DNA of 64,000 nt from Pseudo-nitzschia pungens (lineage: Eukaryota; Bacillariophyta; Bacillariophyceae; Bacillariales; Bacillariaceae). Shown piece by piece: positions 44,121 to 56,447 of this stretch. Both the position numbers and the translations under genes were made by a program. The notes beneath the pieces were generated by a model that was not told the origin of the DNA, did no database searches, and worked only from the letters and a program-made list of their open reading frames with translations. The first letter of the stretch is position 1, and every line of letters begins with the position of its first letter. The stretch lies in assembly GCA_037355855.1 (NCBI GenBank), contig CM074760.1:1728501-1792500 (forward strand). The letters run 5' to 3'.

Positions 44121-45347
44121 TTAGTGTGTGGAATTGGTGGTTCCGCTTCCGGACTTGGTGTTCATTGCTGTTAGCATGGTTCTGTTGCGCTTTTCGAGTC
44201 TTTGTGCCAATTTGTAAATCAAACGATAGGTCGTGTTCCATCCACGGACCGTTGCCACGCACAAAAGGGTGCATCCCGTGAGTGTCCCCCCCAGACCGAA
44301 ATAGGAGACGGGTGTGCCCTTGCTTCTGTCGAGTCCCACAAAGAGGGCCGTTCCGGCCGAGAGGGTCGAGGCACCCAGCAGGGCGGGAATCAGAGCGATG
44401 AATTTGGAATGGGACTTGACGAACAGCGAGATTCCGCCGGGGGGCGTCGCCGCCAGCCACGCGTTGAGAATTCCCGAGAGTCCGGTGGCCGTGAGGGAGG
44501 TGTAGAAACTCAGGGCGCAGCATCCCGCATAGACCTGGTGCAGGCGCTGCGGCGGGACGCCCCAGCTGACCAGGAGGCTGGTTCCCGCGGTGTGATTTTG
44601 GTACTCGAGAATGACGTGTTCGAAAAAGGATTGTCTCCGCCGGAGTTGACGGTTCGGGGGAGAGGATTCCGGCGATTCCGGTGACGGCGCTGGCAAACGC
44701 GGTTGCGATTGAGAGTGCGATTGCCATGGCGGTGGTGTCAGAGCATTGTTGGGATGACTGTGATTGTGATTGTGATTGTGATTGTGGTGATGGCGATGGC
44801 GATCCCCCGTATCGTGACTTTCTGGACAAATCGATGGGAAATCGACTGCCAGCAACGCGGCCGAAAGAGAACACATCAGAGCGGCGACCACGCCGAAAAT
44901 TCGCGTGGCACTGTCGACCTTGTCGGTCAGCAGGTCTTCCTGCTTTTGGCAGAGCGTTGCAAGATCGTACCACGGATCTAGATACCGAAGGATCTCGGAC
45001 CGTGGTTTCAGCGGAAGGGGATTTTTGGAAGTGGCGTAGGCCTTTGCAAACGAGGTGCCGCCGCCCAGGCTCGTTCCCAATTCGTTTTCGAGGTTTCTGC
45101 GTTTGATTCGTGATTCGAGGGAACCTCGGCTGCGGCCGGGACGGTTTCGTTTCTTGCGTTTGCTGAAGAAGAATCGTCGGGCACCAGTATTGTCCATTGC
45201 GGGAATGACCTTGTCGTTATTATTTGCTCGATTCCAAAGCCTCCTTTCAACGCCGGTGAATCCGGGAAGCCTTTCCGCGACAGCGGGGCGGCTGTTGCGG
45301 GTGCTGCATCCAAAAACTCGTCGGAGAGGAGAGAGTGCGCTTTTCAT
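44121..45347 (-). CDS. Four-helix membrane protein of unknown function
   Basis: About 408 residues from the Met at 45347 (MKSALSPLRRVFGCSTRNSR), an Arg/Ser-rich start that would suit mitochondrial or plastid import; the ATG at 45395 adds 16 residues. A basic region follows (FFFSKRKKRNRPGRSRG). Four hydrophobic helices are visible: RIFGVVAALMCSLSAALLAV, CCALSFYTSLTATGLSGIL, FIALIPALLGASTLSAGTAL and GLGGTLTGCTLLCVATV. Between the first two lies a His/Asn tract from an in-frame (GTGATT)n hexamer at 44758-44790 and a Pro/Ser linker. The conserved-looking segment WYDLATLCQKQEDLLTDKVD precedes helix 1. No family is recognised. Intact in one exon. Confidence 0.7.
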   Translation of the reverse strand: MKSALSPLRRVFGCSTRNSRPAVAERLPGFTGVERRLWNRANNNDKVIPAMDNTGARRFFFSKRKKRNRPGRSRGSLESRIKRRNLENELGTSLGGGTSFAKAYATSKNPLPLKPRSEILRYLDPWYDLATLCQKQEDLLTDKVDSATRIFGVVAALMCSLSAALLAVDFPSICPESHDTGDRHRHHHNHNHNHNHSHPNNALTPPPWQSHSQSQPRLPAPSPESPESSPPNRQLRRRQSFFEHVILEYQNHTAGTSLLVSWGVPPQRLHQVYAGCCALSFYTSLTATGLSGILNAWLAATPPGGISLFVKSHSKFIALIPALLGASTLSAGTALFVGLDRSKGTPVSYFGLGGTLTGCTLLCVATVRGWNTTYRLIYKLAQRLEKRNRTMLTAMNTKSGSGTTNSTH

Positions 45348-45395
45348 CACGATGCGTTCGTCATTCCCCTGTCTACCGTTTTTGATCTTTTCCAA

Positions 45396-46394
45396 TGAAA
45401 TTCCGTTTGTTTGATGGCGGTGCCCCTGGTAAGGTTACCATTGTGAGTTGGTGGGCACTTGTATCCTATCTTCCGAAAGAATCCTCACGAGCGAATCGAG
45501 ATTCGAGATGCCACCAAAATAGAACATCAAGACGCATACCGGTAACTTACAGTAAGGTTACTCGTAACGGTAATCATAAAAAGCATTCTTCAGAAATTCG
45601 AAACAGAGGAAGATACCCGGCACCGTTGCGAACCGGTTGCGGATGTCGAATGTCGAATGTGACGGTCGGTTGCGGGTTACGGTTGACGGGATGACCAACA
45701 ACGACGCATGTACTCTAGGTCCTACCTGTATGGGTATGAGCGTATGGACGCTAGGTCCTAGATAAAATAATGTTGACACAACATGACAAAAGAAAATGAC
45801 ACTCACAACTCACACCTCACACGAAAGACTTTTAACTAGGAAATGAATAAGGTCTTACCCCCATCCTGTTTTGGGAGCAACTTCATTGCATGGAGGCTGT
45901 AGTGGAAACTACGGTAGTATGACTCACATACCGTTAGAAGTTTATGTTTAGGGATAAACCTATCGCTTAGATGGTTCTTGCCTCCCATTGCTGTTTTTGT
46001 CATCGTACTACTCGACGACCATGACGATGTCACTGCTGAATTCGATGCTGGAGTTACTGCAACAGTGCCGAACACAATGCTGGACAAGATGTTAGCTGTG
46101 GTGGTACACGTAGTGGAAGCCGGAGGACTCCAGACTGCTAGTACCGGTATGTTCAAAACGAAAGATCTCTCCAATGCTTTGGGATTTTGTGGGATACCAA
46201 TTCTCACTACGCGTACTACTACTTCTGTTGACCAGCGGTTCGTCTTAATGATAGAATACAATATGCATTATTATGCTATACGGTACTGTTAAAAAGATAG
46301 GTACAAATCGTGGCCATTGCTCTCCGCAAGGCCCGGGATCCTACCGGTTCAATGATAGATGATCTGGAACCAACAACAATTCGATGCGACTCGG
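45396..46394. other. Spacer with GTAAGGTTAC motifs, no gene called
   Basis: About 1 kb. GTAAGGTTAC-type motifs occur near 45430 and 45552. A 141-codon minus frame and an overlapping 104-codon plus frame at 45840-46290 have no motif and were not called. Confidence 0.5.
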
Positions 46395-49300
46395 TTATGG
46401 GCAGGGGATATTGGAAACGATAGGCGGTTCCGCAGAAAAGGAAAACTTCTCACAGGTGCCAACCGGATGGCTCTCGAATTCGAGTTGCAGGCTGTAAACG
46501 TAGGTATAACTGTTATCCACGACGTCTTTCTCGAGCTGGTAGGATCCTCCCTCCCCCATCGCCATCCAGGTTTCCGTGCTTTCAATGTACCTCCACAGCT
46601 TGCGGTCGGGTTTCTCGAGGAGGTTTTCCGAGAAGGCCTCCGTCGCGTCCACTCCCGAAATCGTGATGGGGAGGATTCCGAGCATTTGAACCGGAAGGGC
46701 AATGTTGAAGAGTGCCGTGTTCGAGACACAATCTACGTGCACCCGGGGGTGGTATTCGCGTTCGAGTTTGCCATGAAAGACCGTTGTTTTGATCTGGTCT
46801 CCCATCAAGGCTTCCCTGGAAATCACCTTCCAACCGTTCTCGTATTTGGTGTCGACGTCCGCATCCTTGAGCCACCGACGGAGGATCTGGGAGTTTCCAA
46901 AGTAGTCAGCAGTCTGCCGCGGTGGGAGCAGCACCTCGATGTCGGCGGCCAGGTAGTCCCCGGCCAGAAATTTGGCCGTACCGGTAGCAACGGCGTCTCG
47001 GAATTCGGAAGGCAGGGCAATCTCGATAGAGACGGTGTCCTTGGCAGCGTTGTTCTGCCGTGACTTGATCAGGTGGAAGGCAAACGGCGAGACCTCCCGA
47101 TCTTCTGGAGGCCAGACTTGCCCGTTGAGCCTGCCGTGAAAGTTGCGCACAATGATCCCGCGGTTGGCGCGGTGGTGCACCTGGGTGGTAGGATTAGTCA
47201 ACATGGCAAACCAGCACGAGTCGTTGTCTTCCTGGCCGCAGCCATACGGAGCATCAACCTGGTAGTATGTAGTGTACTCAAAGTCATTGACACCGGAAAT
47301 AACGTTCTGGATCGGAACCACCCCGGTTTGGACGCCCAAGTCCAGGAGAGCGTTCATGTCTCCCATTCCGTACGCAAAGAGAGGGAACCGGATATAGTTG
47401 TAGTTGTCTCCGCCGAGCGTGTACAACGCAAATCGGGGGTAGTTATCGCCTGGAATGTCTTTCTTGAACGTGTAGTGGAAACTGTGCAAGTGGCGGACAA
47501 AGTCGTCGGCGGTCCACGTGCTGACGGTACGAGAGACTGCAATGTTCTGGTCAACGGTGGTGCCCTCGTAGGTGGCATTTGTCAATCGCGGCCCGTTCAT
47601 TGTGTGGTAGGAGGTGTCTCCAACTAGGTATTGGTACATTCCCCTTGTGTTCACTGCGTTTAAGAAGTCACCACCCCCGTGGTTCTCAGTCCATTGCGTA
47701 TTGTCGACCGTGCCTGCACACCCACCCACATTCATTTGACAGACCAACCAGGGGCGGGTGTCTAGAATCATTTGCCGGCGATGATGTCCGTGCGGCTCGA
47801 AGGTGATGGATTCTCCGTTCGCACCGATTCCGACCTCTTCCCACAACCCATTCACTCCCCATCCGAGGAGCGAGAGCTGGCTGTGTGAGACTCCGTGAAG
47901 TTTCTGGTAGTATTGGTAGGCACAAACAAACTCGAACGATGTAGTTCCAGGAGGAACTCGAATGTGAGCCGTGCCGGTCCACCAATATCCGGCGTAGAGC
48001 ACGTTGTCTGATGGGTGCCAGTTCTTAGACATTTGCACATGGATACCTGTGGGTTCTTTCGTTACGGGGTCCCGCAAGATGCCTGCAGCGCCAGTGTGAC
48101 GCCTGGGCCTATCGATGTGAAAGTTGATTTTGACTTTTTTCCACGTATTGGAATCGTTCTTGACGTCAAAATTGGCAAAGACGTTTGAAGTCGCTCCACC
48201 ACTTCCTTTAGGAACGCGGATTTCGAACGTATGACCGATTCCCATGACGGGATGGGCCGATGAAATGGTAACGCCCTTGGTCATATCCGTTGAAATGATC
48301 TTCGACTGGGGGCAGGTATCGTAATTCCATCCCGATCCGCATAGGCCATCTTCCACGTTCGTGGGGCTTAAGGCACAGCAATCTTTCGGGACTGGGGTTT
48401 CCACAATTTTGCAGCCAGAGAGATTGTCATCGTTGCCACTGCTCAAGCCGTTGACCTCGCTGTCACATTGGATGCAGTATGAGATGCCAGCATAGCCATT
48501 AGAACTCTTGACAAGAGTCTCACCCGAATTCGAATCCAACCAATTCATGCCCTTCGCGCCTTCCATGCTCACCGAGTACACTTCCACGCTGCCCGACAAA
48601 CAAGAGTGAAAGAGAGCAGACGAGAAAGGCGTGTTAGAATCGACCGTTGGTAACAGTTTGGAAAGTAATAGCATTCTAGCTCGGCGACAAAGGATGGTTT
48701 CGTGAGTACCTAACGTACCAATCGGGAGTGACCTTCAATTCCATACGAGTCAGCACGCCATCGCAAAACACTTTTTCAAAGTACCAGTGGTGTAGATAGC
48801 GACCACTTCGCACCAATCGAACGGGGTAGTTCTTGTAGTCGTCGGTCGCCGGTGGCGCCTTGCATGCCTCGACAGACGTGCCCCCGGTGGGATAAAACGA
48901 AATCTGTGAGGGTTTCACTATGTCTCCCGATGCTTCTTTGGACAGGGTGATAGTAGATTTCATTCCCTCGTCAAAAGAGAGTTGGTAATTCATGTACCCC
49001 GAATCGAAATTAAGGACGCGGTTTTTCAACTGGGAGTTGACATAGCACGGATAGGCATAAGCACCAGTTCCGGTGTCGTCAACATCGGCGAATCGTCCGC
49101 ATCCTGTGTCCCGAATGCTGGGCCATGCCCAGTTGTGCCTGGATCCCCAATGGGGTCCGTTAAGTTGGCTTCCCACAACTAAATCGCGGGAGAGGGAAGA
49201 AACCGGCTTCGAGGTAGGGCAAGTCGCGACCACGGGAGCTTTGGTCGTCGGTGCGTCCGTTTCCGGGGCAAAATCTATCGTAGGAAAACTCGACGGTGCC

Positions 49301-50262
49301 ACCGTGGGGGCGACTGTGATCTTGTCGGTAGGCCTCGCTGATGGTGCTCCGTTGGGGGGTGCTGTGGGTGGCTTTGTAGGAGGTTGTGTAGGAGGTTGTG
49401 TAGGAGGTTGTGTAGGAGGTTGTGTAGGAGGTTGTGTAGGGGGTTGTGTAGGAGGTTGTGTAGGAGGTTGTGTAGGAGGTTGTGTAGGAGGTTGTGTAGG
49501 GGGTTGTGTAGGAGGTTGTGTAGGAGGTTGGGTAAGAGGTTGTGTAGGGGGCGGTGTAGGGGGCTGTGTAGGGGGCTGTGTAGGAGCTTCTGTGGGCGAA
49601 ACCATTGGAGGCAGAGTTTCAATTCCCACGGAGTTATCAGGCTCGTCGCAGGAAGCCTTGCACTTGAGCTCAAAGACGTATTCAACCACTTGATAGAAGG
49701 AGCCGGAGGCCGCCGTCGTTCGATTCCTATAAGGATCCATGCAACACCTGGGGATCTTGGCGCTACTAGTGGGAGGAGCCTCAACCACATACCGTGCGAA
49801 GGTTCGAACCAAAGCAATCTTTCCGGCTTTGGGAGTGTCCACGCAGGTGGCCTTGAGGACGGTGCTCGAAGGGTACCACGGAACGCTTTCCTCGATGAAG
49901 ACGCACTGTTCCGAAAGGAATTTTCCCAGCGCGTACTCTGCGAACATGTGAGAAGGTTTCGAAGGGCTCTCGGGGTCGAACCATGTTGTGTTGTGCACCG
50001 TGAACTCGACAAAGTCACCACCCTGTCGAACGATTTGGATCGGTTTGTGGGGTTGCGTCGCTTGCGAGGATGTTTCTCCTACTGGAGTGGTTTCTGTTGT
50101 CTGGAGATATCGCTGCCGCCCCTTGATGCTGTCGGCAGTGGAATCCTCGACTCGCTTAAGTACTTTGTAATCATCCGGGCACAAGAGTTCTTGGGCGCGG
50201 ATTGAAGAGATGGTTGCCGACAACAACGCTAAGAGCAGCAGAGCTGCCTTGCTCGAATGCAT
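46395..50262 (-). CDS. Large secreted protein with a Pro-Thr-Gln repeat linker
   Basis: One gene of about 1288 residues if a single-base break near GG 48709-48710 is bridged (DWYVSTHETILCRRA results). A 34-base GT-AG excision at the same place also restores frame but would be very short for an intron. The N-terminus is a clean signal peptide (KAALLLLALLSATISSIRAQ). Domain 1 (about residues 24-230) is Cys-containing. A (QPPT)n linker of about 70 residues follows. Domain 2 has paired Cys and HWYFEKVFCDGVLTRMELKV. A long C-terminal domain, rich in Trp, His and Tyr (NVLYAGYWWTGTAHIRVPPG, GHHRRQMILDTRPWLVCQMN), shows many N-glycosylation sequons. No enzyme family is recognised with confidence. Signal peptide, Pro/Thr linker and aromatic-rich domains suggest an extracellular, perhaps polysaccharide-binding or wall-associated protein. 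Confidence 0.75.
49375..49590. repeat. 12-bp minisatellite encoding (Gln-Pro-Pro-Thr)n
   Basis: About 18 copies of GGTTGTGTAGGA and close variants lie in a row. They are in frame with the secreted protein, so copy-number changes only alter linker length. The variants (GGGGGT, GGGTAAGAG) are interspersed, suggesting repeated unequal exchange. Confidence 0.9.
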
Positions 50263-52430
50263 GGCGGACTATTTTGCACGATGTAGTTTGCAGCTGGTTT
50301 TTGCTTTCGCTGCTTTTAAGTTAATGATCGATTCGTTTCGAGAGAGTTGTTACAGATTCATACTATGGAACTAGTGGATAGTCTGACGTAGCGATTGTTT
50401 GGATCTTTGCACACAGCCAATAGGAGATACCAGGAACGCGGCGTGAGACACGAGTAACCTTACCCGCAATCCTTGCAATCCTCAGTTTCAAGGCGTTGAA
50501 CGACGCCTTTTTGCATCCATCCTTGGTTCGTTGTAATCGTGAGGATATGGGTTTGGGCCTGTTGATAAAACTGAGCTCTGTTTGGGATAACTTGCGAAGA
50601 AAAAAAAATGTCATCACCGTCATGACACTTATTTAATCTGACCAGATCGGGCTGTTGGTGAATGTACTTGTATTGCGAAGTAATTAGCGTTCTGTCCTTA
50701 TAAACTATTTTTCATTGCAGTTTCTTTTTTCAACGTCAAATATTCTATCTATCGCATTCCAAAGAGAATGATTTTTGTTTCTTCTAGTCAGAGTTTAATT
50801 GCTAACGTATAGCGAAGTAGGCCTTACTGTATTTGCGATCTTGCCCTTTGAATACGTTGGTCATCGGCATTCCGATTAAAATGACCCAGAACATGATGTT
50901 GAAGAGGCATTGCTCCAAGGGAAGGAGGTTTAAAAAAATGCATTTGTCAATGCGACAACAAATACAATTATTGAAGTAGTCTGTGGGATTGAATCCAATG
51001 AGATTCCCATTATTGTAGCACTACGTGTAATATTTTATCGATGGGATACAATTGATTTGGATCTACTTAATAGACACATAATTTTGTTCCAGGGTAATTG
51101 AATAACCAAATCATGTTACGATACCTGTGGTTGGTTCGTAAAACAGGTAGGACGATAATTGATTATTTGAACGATTTGAACAGGGTTCTGCTCATACCGT
51201 ACATTTCTTCAAATCAGACCAATACAATCAACTCCATCTGAATGATCTGAAAGGTTTCGCCCAGCTACGGTACGGCCTGCTACAAGATCCTTCCAATGGT
51301 ATAGTAATCAGAATTTCTGGTACCAGAAGAAGTGTTAGTAGTAATCTTACTACTAGTACTACTACTAGTAGTAGCATCCTTTCTCGTCGCCCTCCTCATC
51401 ACGTGCTGCTGCTGGTGGCTCTATCCTTTGGAGCAACAATTCAACTACAAATCTTGTTGAATGAAGGGAGACAAGTAGTCGTTGGTTGCATTGAATTGGT
51501 TCTGCAATTGATCTTAGTCCTTTGTCCTCTTGTTAGAAGTTCTTCTTGCTTCTCCTCACCAGATTTTCTTCCTCCTCCTCCTGTTTTCTTTTTTAACTCT
51601 CAAGATACCAAAGTGCCAATGTCTTGGCATTGACAAAGACGACCTGCTGCAGGTATGGGGATCCCAGAGAAGTTCAATTCGTTTTTCCTCACTCTAGCAT
51701 TGCATTTACTTCCCTTAAAAACATGAATGCAGTCAAGGATTTGACTTGGTGTAAATTTCTCGTCAGCAGCAAGAGAAAACAGCTAGTAGTAATAGTATTA
51801 GTAGTAATAGTTCTTGTAGTACGAGTACCGTACTTGTAATACCGATGCTGAATGCTGAGGGTAAAATTGATGAAAGCTCTTCCATTATGGAAGGTAAAAC
51901 CTTAGTGTTACTTGTACGACACGTATCTTCTCATCAGGGTACAAACCGAGATGCGAATTACTGTATCGTGTAAGATACGTACGGTAACCTTACCTACTCC
52001 TGGTATTTTACGGCATCAGTAATTACCGTATTTGAGTATCAATGATGTGCCCCTTTCTCACGTAACAGGCCTCATGTAAGGTTACAAGTACGGTACATAA
52101 CTTTACCGTAATTTACGTACCGAGAAATGTAGGAGACACTAATCTTACTCGTAAGTCATTAGAAGGAAGGAAGGAATCAATCATCGAATCGTAAAGCGTG
52201 AAAGGACGAAGGAAATTTTAGGCGAAAATGATGGTGGATGGTTATCTTACTTACCACAGACAAATTTTACGAGTGGTAATTAAAAGGTTACCTTCTACGA
52301 CGTTTGTGTTTTGTGATCCGTTTAGTTGTTCAAAATGCCGCAATTAAGAACAGGGGTTACTAGCATGCCAGCATGAGGAAGAGACCACCGCAACAGATAT
52401 AGAGAAGAACGAACAACAAACAGCCGGATA
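50263..52430. other. Long AT-rich spacer with CTAGTA and GTAAGGTTAC islands
   Basis: 2.2 kb between divergent genes without a supportable gene. A (TAG/TAC)n island lies at 51330-51375 and another at 51783-51835. GTAAC-type palindromic motifs cluster at 51900-52290. A 76-codon plus frame at 51403 has a hydrophobic N-terminus but no other support. Confidence 0.5.
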
Positions 52431-54102
52431 ATGATGATGAATGGCGATCGTTCCCGATTTTCTTTCCCTCGGTTCTGTTGCTATGCACTACTTGTCGTTC
52501 TTTTTCGGTCTCCTTTCGACAGAACGAGTCACAACTTGTTGCTTCCGATAGCGGAAGGATGCGGGGCCGACGATGTGGCACCGCAAACAACGTCTTCCGC
52601 GAGTTACGAGAATGGCGGTAATGACATCGAGAGGAAATCATCGGTCGTCATTGAGGCCGCTAAAAGATTGATACGACGAGGATTCTTGGAGACGAATGAT
52701 AACCAGCTAGACTCCCACTTTTATTCTTCTTTGATTGAGGACCTCTTCATCGTTCTCGGTTCATCATTCGAGAAGAACGAAATTGAACATATGGTCCATG
52801 AAGCAAGAAATGACATGATGGCGGTGAAGCAAATAAAAGAAAGCATGACAAATGCTTTGGCTGTCAACAGCACTGTAGATGGAGAATGTTCGGCAATACC
52901 TCAATCCTCATCGTCGTCATTTTCGTCATTATCATCATCATCATCGACGAATGACGCAGACGAGCAAATGAACAACGATCACAGCATCGACGAAATGAAT
53001 GATGATGGCGACAACGACGGGAGCAGTAGCAGCACATTCACCGGAGATCGCCACGCGGCTGGACTCTTGGAAATTGTCGACGATCCCGATTGTCTGAACG
53101 GTGAATTCGATGTCAGCAGCCCTTCGTTCGACGCAGAAAAAGTCAAACAAGTGTTTGTCAAGTGCCGAATCGTGGTGCTCCGGAACCTGTTTTCCAAGGA
53201 AATCACGGATGGGGTTCTCCCCATGTATACTCGTTATGTTCAGGACATCCGAAGCGGCGCTATTCGATCGGACGAAGGAACCACCACCTTTGGTGGAGAT
53301 TATTTTATTCTCAAAGAGGACCACAGCGATTCGCGATTTAATTATCTCGCCACCAAAGAGCTCGTCCAACAATCCACGGGCCTGCTGGATTCCGACGTGC
53401 TCGTTGACCTTTTGGCAGATCCGAGTCCTTCTGGGAGAGGACATGATCGTGAATCACGTCGGAACAATCCATGCTCTGCCGGGGGCCCGTGCCCAGTATT
53501 GGCACACGGATGGCCCATACCTGTACTACGAAGGTGGAGGCGACGATGATTCCGTCAGCGGGACGCGCGTCGCGGGTCATGATTTGCCTCCCTATGCCAT
53601 CAACATGTTCACTCCGCTGGTTCCATCGGCCATTGAACCGAAGGATGGCCCGACGGAGTTTTGTCTCGGGTCCTCCTACCTGCGCGGCCACGACTACGAG
53701 GCCGATCTTCCTGTTCTGGACCCCGGTCTCCTGACCCAAAAGGACGGGATCGTCGAGGACGTTCAAGAATTCGAATGGACCGTGGAGCAGTTTGGACACC
53801 ACAGGAACATTGAATGTCCCGGGTCCTTGCGTCGAATCCCGTTGCTCAACACCGGGGACGCCCTTCTCTTTGATTACCTGGTCACTCACAGGGGCAGAGC
53901 GAACAGGAATTTTGACAATCCGGACGGCAGATCCATGATCTTTGCTACGTATAGCCGCAAATGGTTCCGGGACACCAACTTTGATTCGGATTTTGGTCAC
54001 GGAGACCCGGAACCCACCGAATTGGAAGAATTGACCAAACTGGCGCGTTATGCCGTCGTTGTGAAGGAAGACGAAGCGGACGAAGACAGCAGGGGAGAAT
54101 GA
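52431..54102 (+). CDS. Second PhyH-like Fe(II)/2OG dioxygenase, secretory N-terminus, one frame break
   Basis: The ATG at 52431 begins MMMNGDRSRFSFPRFCCYAL, leading into a hydrophobic signal peptide or anchor. A Ser/Asp/Asn-rich region (about residues 150-210) precedes the oxygenase. The frame changes by one base at GGG 53433-53435: with one G fewer, DPSPSGEDMIVNHVGTIHAL is continuous and the protein is 556 residues. QYWHTDGPYLYY supplies the HxD iron ligands. VTHRGRANRNF with the following Arg supplies the distal His and the 2-oxoglutarate contact, as in the phytanoyl-CoA dioxygenase fold. It is not close in sequence to the PhyH gene at 21.5-22.7 kb, so a recent duplication is unlikely. The secretory N-terminus suggests action in the ER/Golgi or outside the cell; the substrate is unknown. 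Confidence 0.82.
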
Positions 54103-55500
54103 TGCACGTGTTGTTCTAAGTAAATAGAAGTGCATCCGAGTTCGTGGCGACAACAGCCGACACCTGTGCGGAAGGAGTGATTGTGGCGATTCAAGAATGA
54201 GATCGTCCGACTTGACAGGCGCTTGCCAAAAAATCGTGCGAGCGAAGGATCCCACATTGCGACGCAATCGAGTTCGCACCACATTTTGGTGCTGTCTGCC
54301 AGTCAGTCCGCAAAGGATGCGATACGGTTGGTTGGAACTTCCTGCCGATTTGAGAAACATATCTCTGTCGATACAACGATTGGACGTGCATACTCCGGTA
54401 TAGTTATCTTATTTGGAAGGTTGGATGCGCTACTCACGAGTGGTACTCCGGCCCGAATGCTAAACCGTCACGGTCCGTCGTGCAAGCTGCTGCGGGCTTT
54501 CAAACCTGCCGACACAGTCGGTCGACGGCCGCTGCTGTTCGCTCGACTAGGGATTCGCTGCTACGAAGTCAACGAGTAGATTGTTGTCAAAAAAGAATGG
54601 AATGGGGCGGCATCGGAATCGTTTCTCGCCACTCTTTGCGTTTGCTTGAGAATGCGCGGCCTACCATTATCTTTGAATGCCGCTCGAGATGCTACGCAAG
54701 GGCGTGCAGTTTTGGCACGGATGGTTTGCAATGAGTAGCCAACCAATACGGTGTGTTGGTTTCGAATCTCGTAAAAAGTGCTTCCCGGATACTCTTTGCC
54801 GGTGATCCTGATCTGGAAACGTGTCGGGTACTGTTTGTCGGGGCTTGGATCGTTCTTCGATCTGCCTCTGTGTCAGGCGCATGCGTTTGTCTAGAGATTC
54901 TATTTATTTAGAAGGTGAATACTAGTATTGAAGTACTACGAAAAAAAAGCTACGGTATTTTGGACCGGAGGTAGTAGTATAATATTGTGATCTAATATTT
55001 GTTATTGTGTGTGTAGAAAGTATGCTCCGTCACCGCTTGTTGTCAAGCCGTGGTTGCTTTCGTGAACACACAGAGAGATGCTTGGTCGGTGTGTGCACAG
55101 AGGATGCCGTACTCGCGTGCGTTGCTCTTTCTCTTTCTCTCTCTCGTGTGTACTGCCGAACTAAATTTCTTCGGATCGGATTCCCCGCCCCTTGTAGTTT
55201 TTATTTCATTTCGTTTCATTTCCTTTCGCATCCTTCCGTAACGTGACGTGACGTGACGTGACGCGCCATCTATATCGTGTCCTTTCGCATCGTCTCATGG
55301 AACGTGCACGTACTCCGCTTTGGTTGCTTCCCGTTCTCGCTTCCTCCCACCGATTCTATCATCCGAACCATCCACTGCTCCGTTGTTTCCCGGCCGGCTT
55401 TGATTGTGTCGGCATCGGCTTGCGCACAGGGATCGGTTTGGTTCCGTTCCACTTGATTGATATTTCCTTTCGCTTCCTTTCCTTTGACTTCCTTTCCGTG
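54103..55500. other. Spacer between convergent genes
   Basis: 1.4 kb. A five-base (GACGT)n array lies at 55241-55263. Open frames near 54181 and 54480 lack motifs. The long plus-strand frame from 55258 overlaps the next gene antisense and is its shadow. Confidence 0.5.
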
Positions 55501-56415
55501 CTATTCCTCTACGAGAATGGTCACGAGGTGTTCGTAGAGGTGTTTTGCGAGCCCCCCGTGGACACCGTCGCGCAGCGTGCCGAACCGCTGGCCGCGACAA
55601 AGAGGGTTGGCGTCGTTGTCGCCGTCGTTGTCGCCGTCGTCCCCTTCGTCCATGGCCAGCATCCCGTTCGGTTCCGTGCGCGCCGCGACCGGTGGCACCG
55701 ACAACGACAGCGGCACCGACGGCGGCAACCGCAGGAGCTCGTGGACCGCGCGCAGGAGCTCCGGTTTCCGGTCGGGAGAGTGGCGGACCACGCTGCGGAC
55801 CATGTTGGCGACGGCAAAGTAGAGCTGCCAGAGCTCGGTGTCGCCGCCAATGATTCGTTCGCCGCCGCCGCCGCGATGGCGATTGCCGTGGATCCGGCTG
55901 CCGGCGGTGCTCGCGCCGAACCCACCGCCGCGAAACAGCAGCCGGAGGACGAGTCTCAGGCCGCGCGTGGATCGATAGAAGTTCCGGAGGAGGGCCTCGG
56001 AGGGATGGTTTTGCCGGGGGTTGTCACCGATGCTTTCGCCGCCGCCCGGGCGGACTCCGTCTCCGTCTCCATTTCCACCTCCGCGCTTTGCATTCCCGTT
56101 CGCGGTCCCATTCGATTCCCCGCCGGACGACGACGAGACGAGGCGCGAGAGGAATTCGCACCCCGCCAGCTGGACGTCGAACCGCGACGGGAAGGCCTCG
56201 AGAACGGCAACGGCCGCATCGAGGCCCCCCGCGCAGTAGATCTGGTACCGGGCGGTGGCCGAGGTCCGCTCCCGTTCGAGACGCGCACCGCCGTGGCCTT
56301 CGTGGCCGTTGCGGTTGCGGTTGCCGCTCGGATCGCTCGTCCGCAGCAATTCCCCCAGGATCTGGCACGATCGGATCACCGAAGCGGCCACCCACGGCTC
56401 GACGGCACTGGCAGT

Positions 56416-56447
<32 letters not shown>

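Noticed and set aside
45836..46292. Overlapping 141- and 104-codon frames on opposite strands
   Set aside because: Neither has a motif, signal or splice support, and both lie in a spacer with AT-rich motifs.
49073..49693. A plus-strand frame encoding (CVGG)n
   Set aside because: It is the reverse reading of the (QPPT)n minisatellite, not a Gly/Cys protein.
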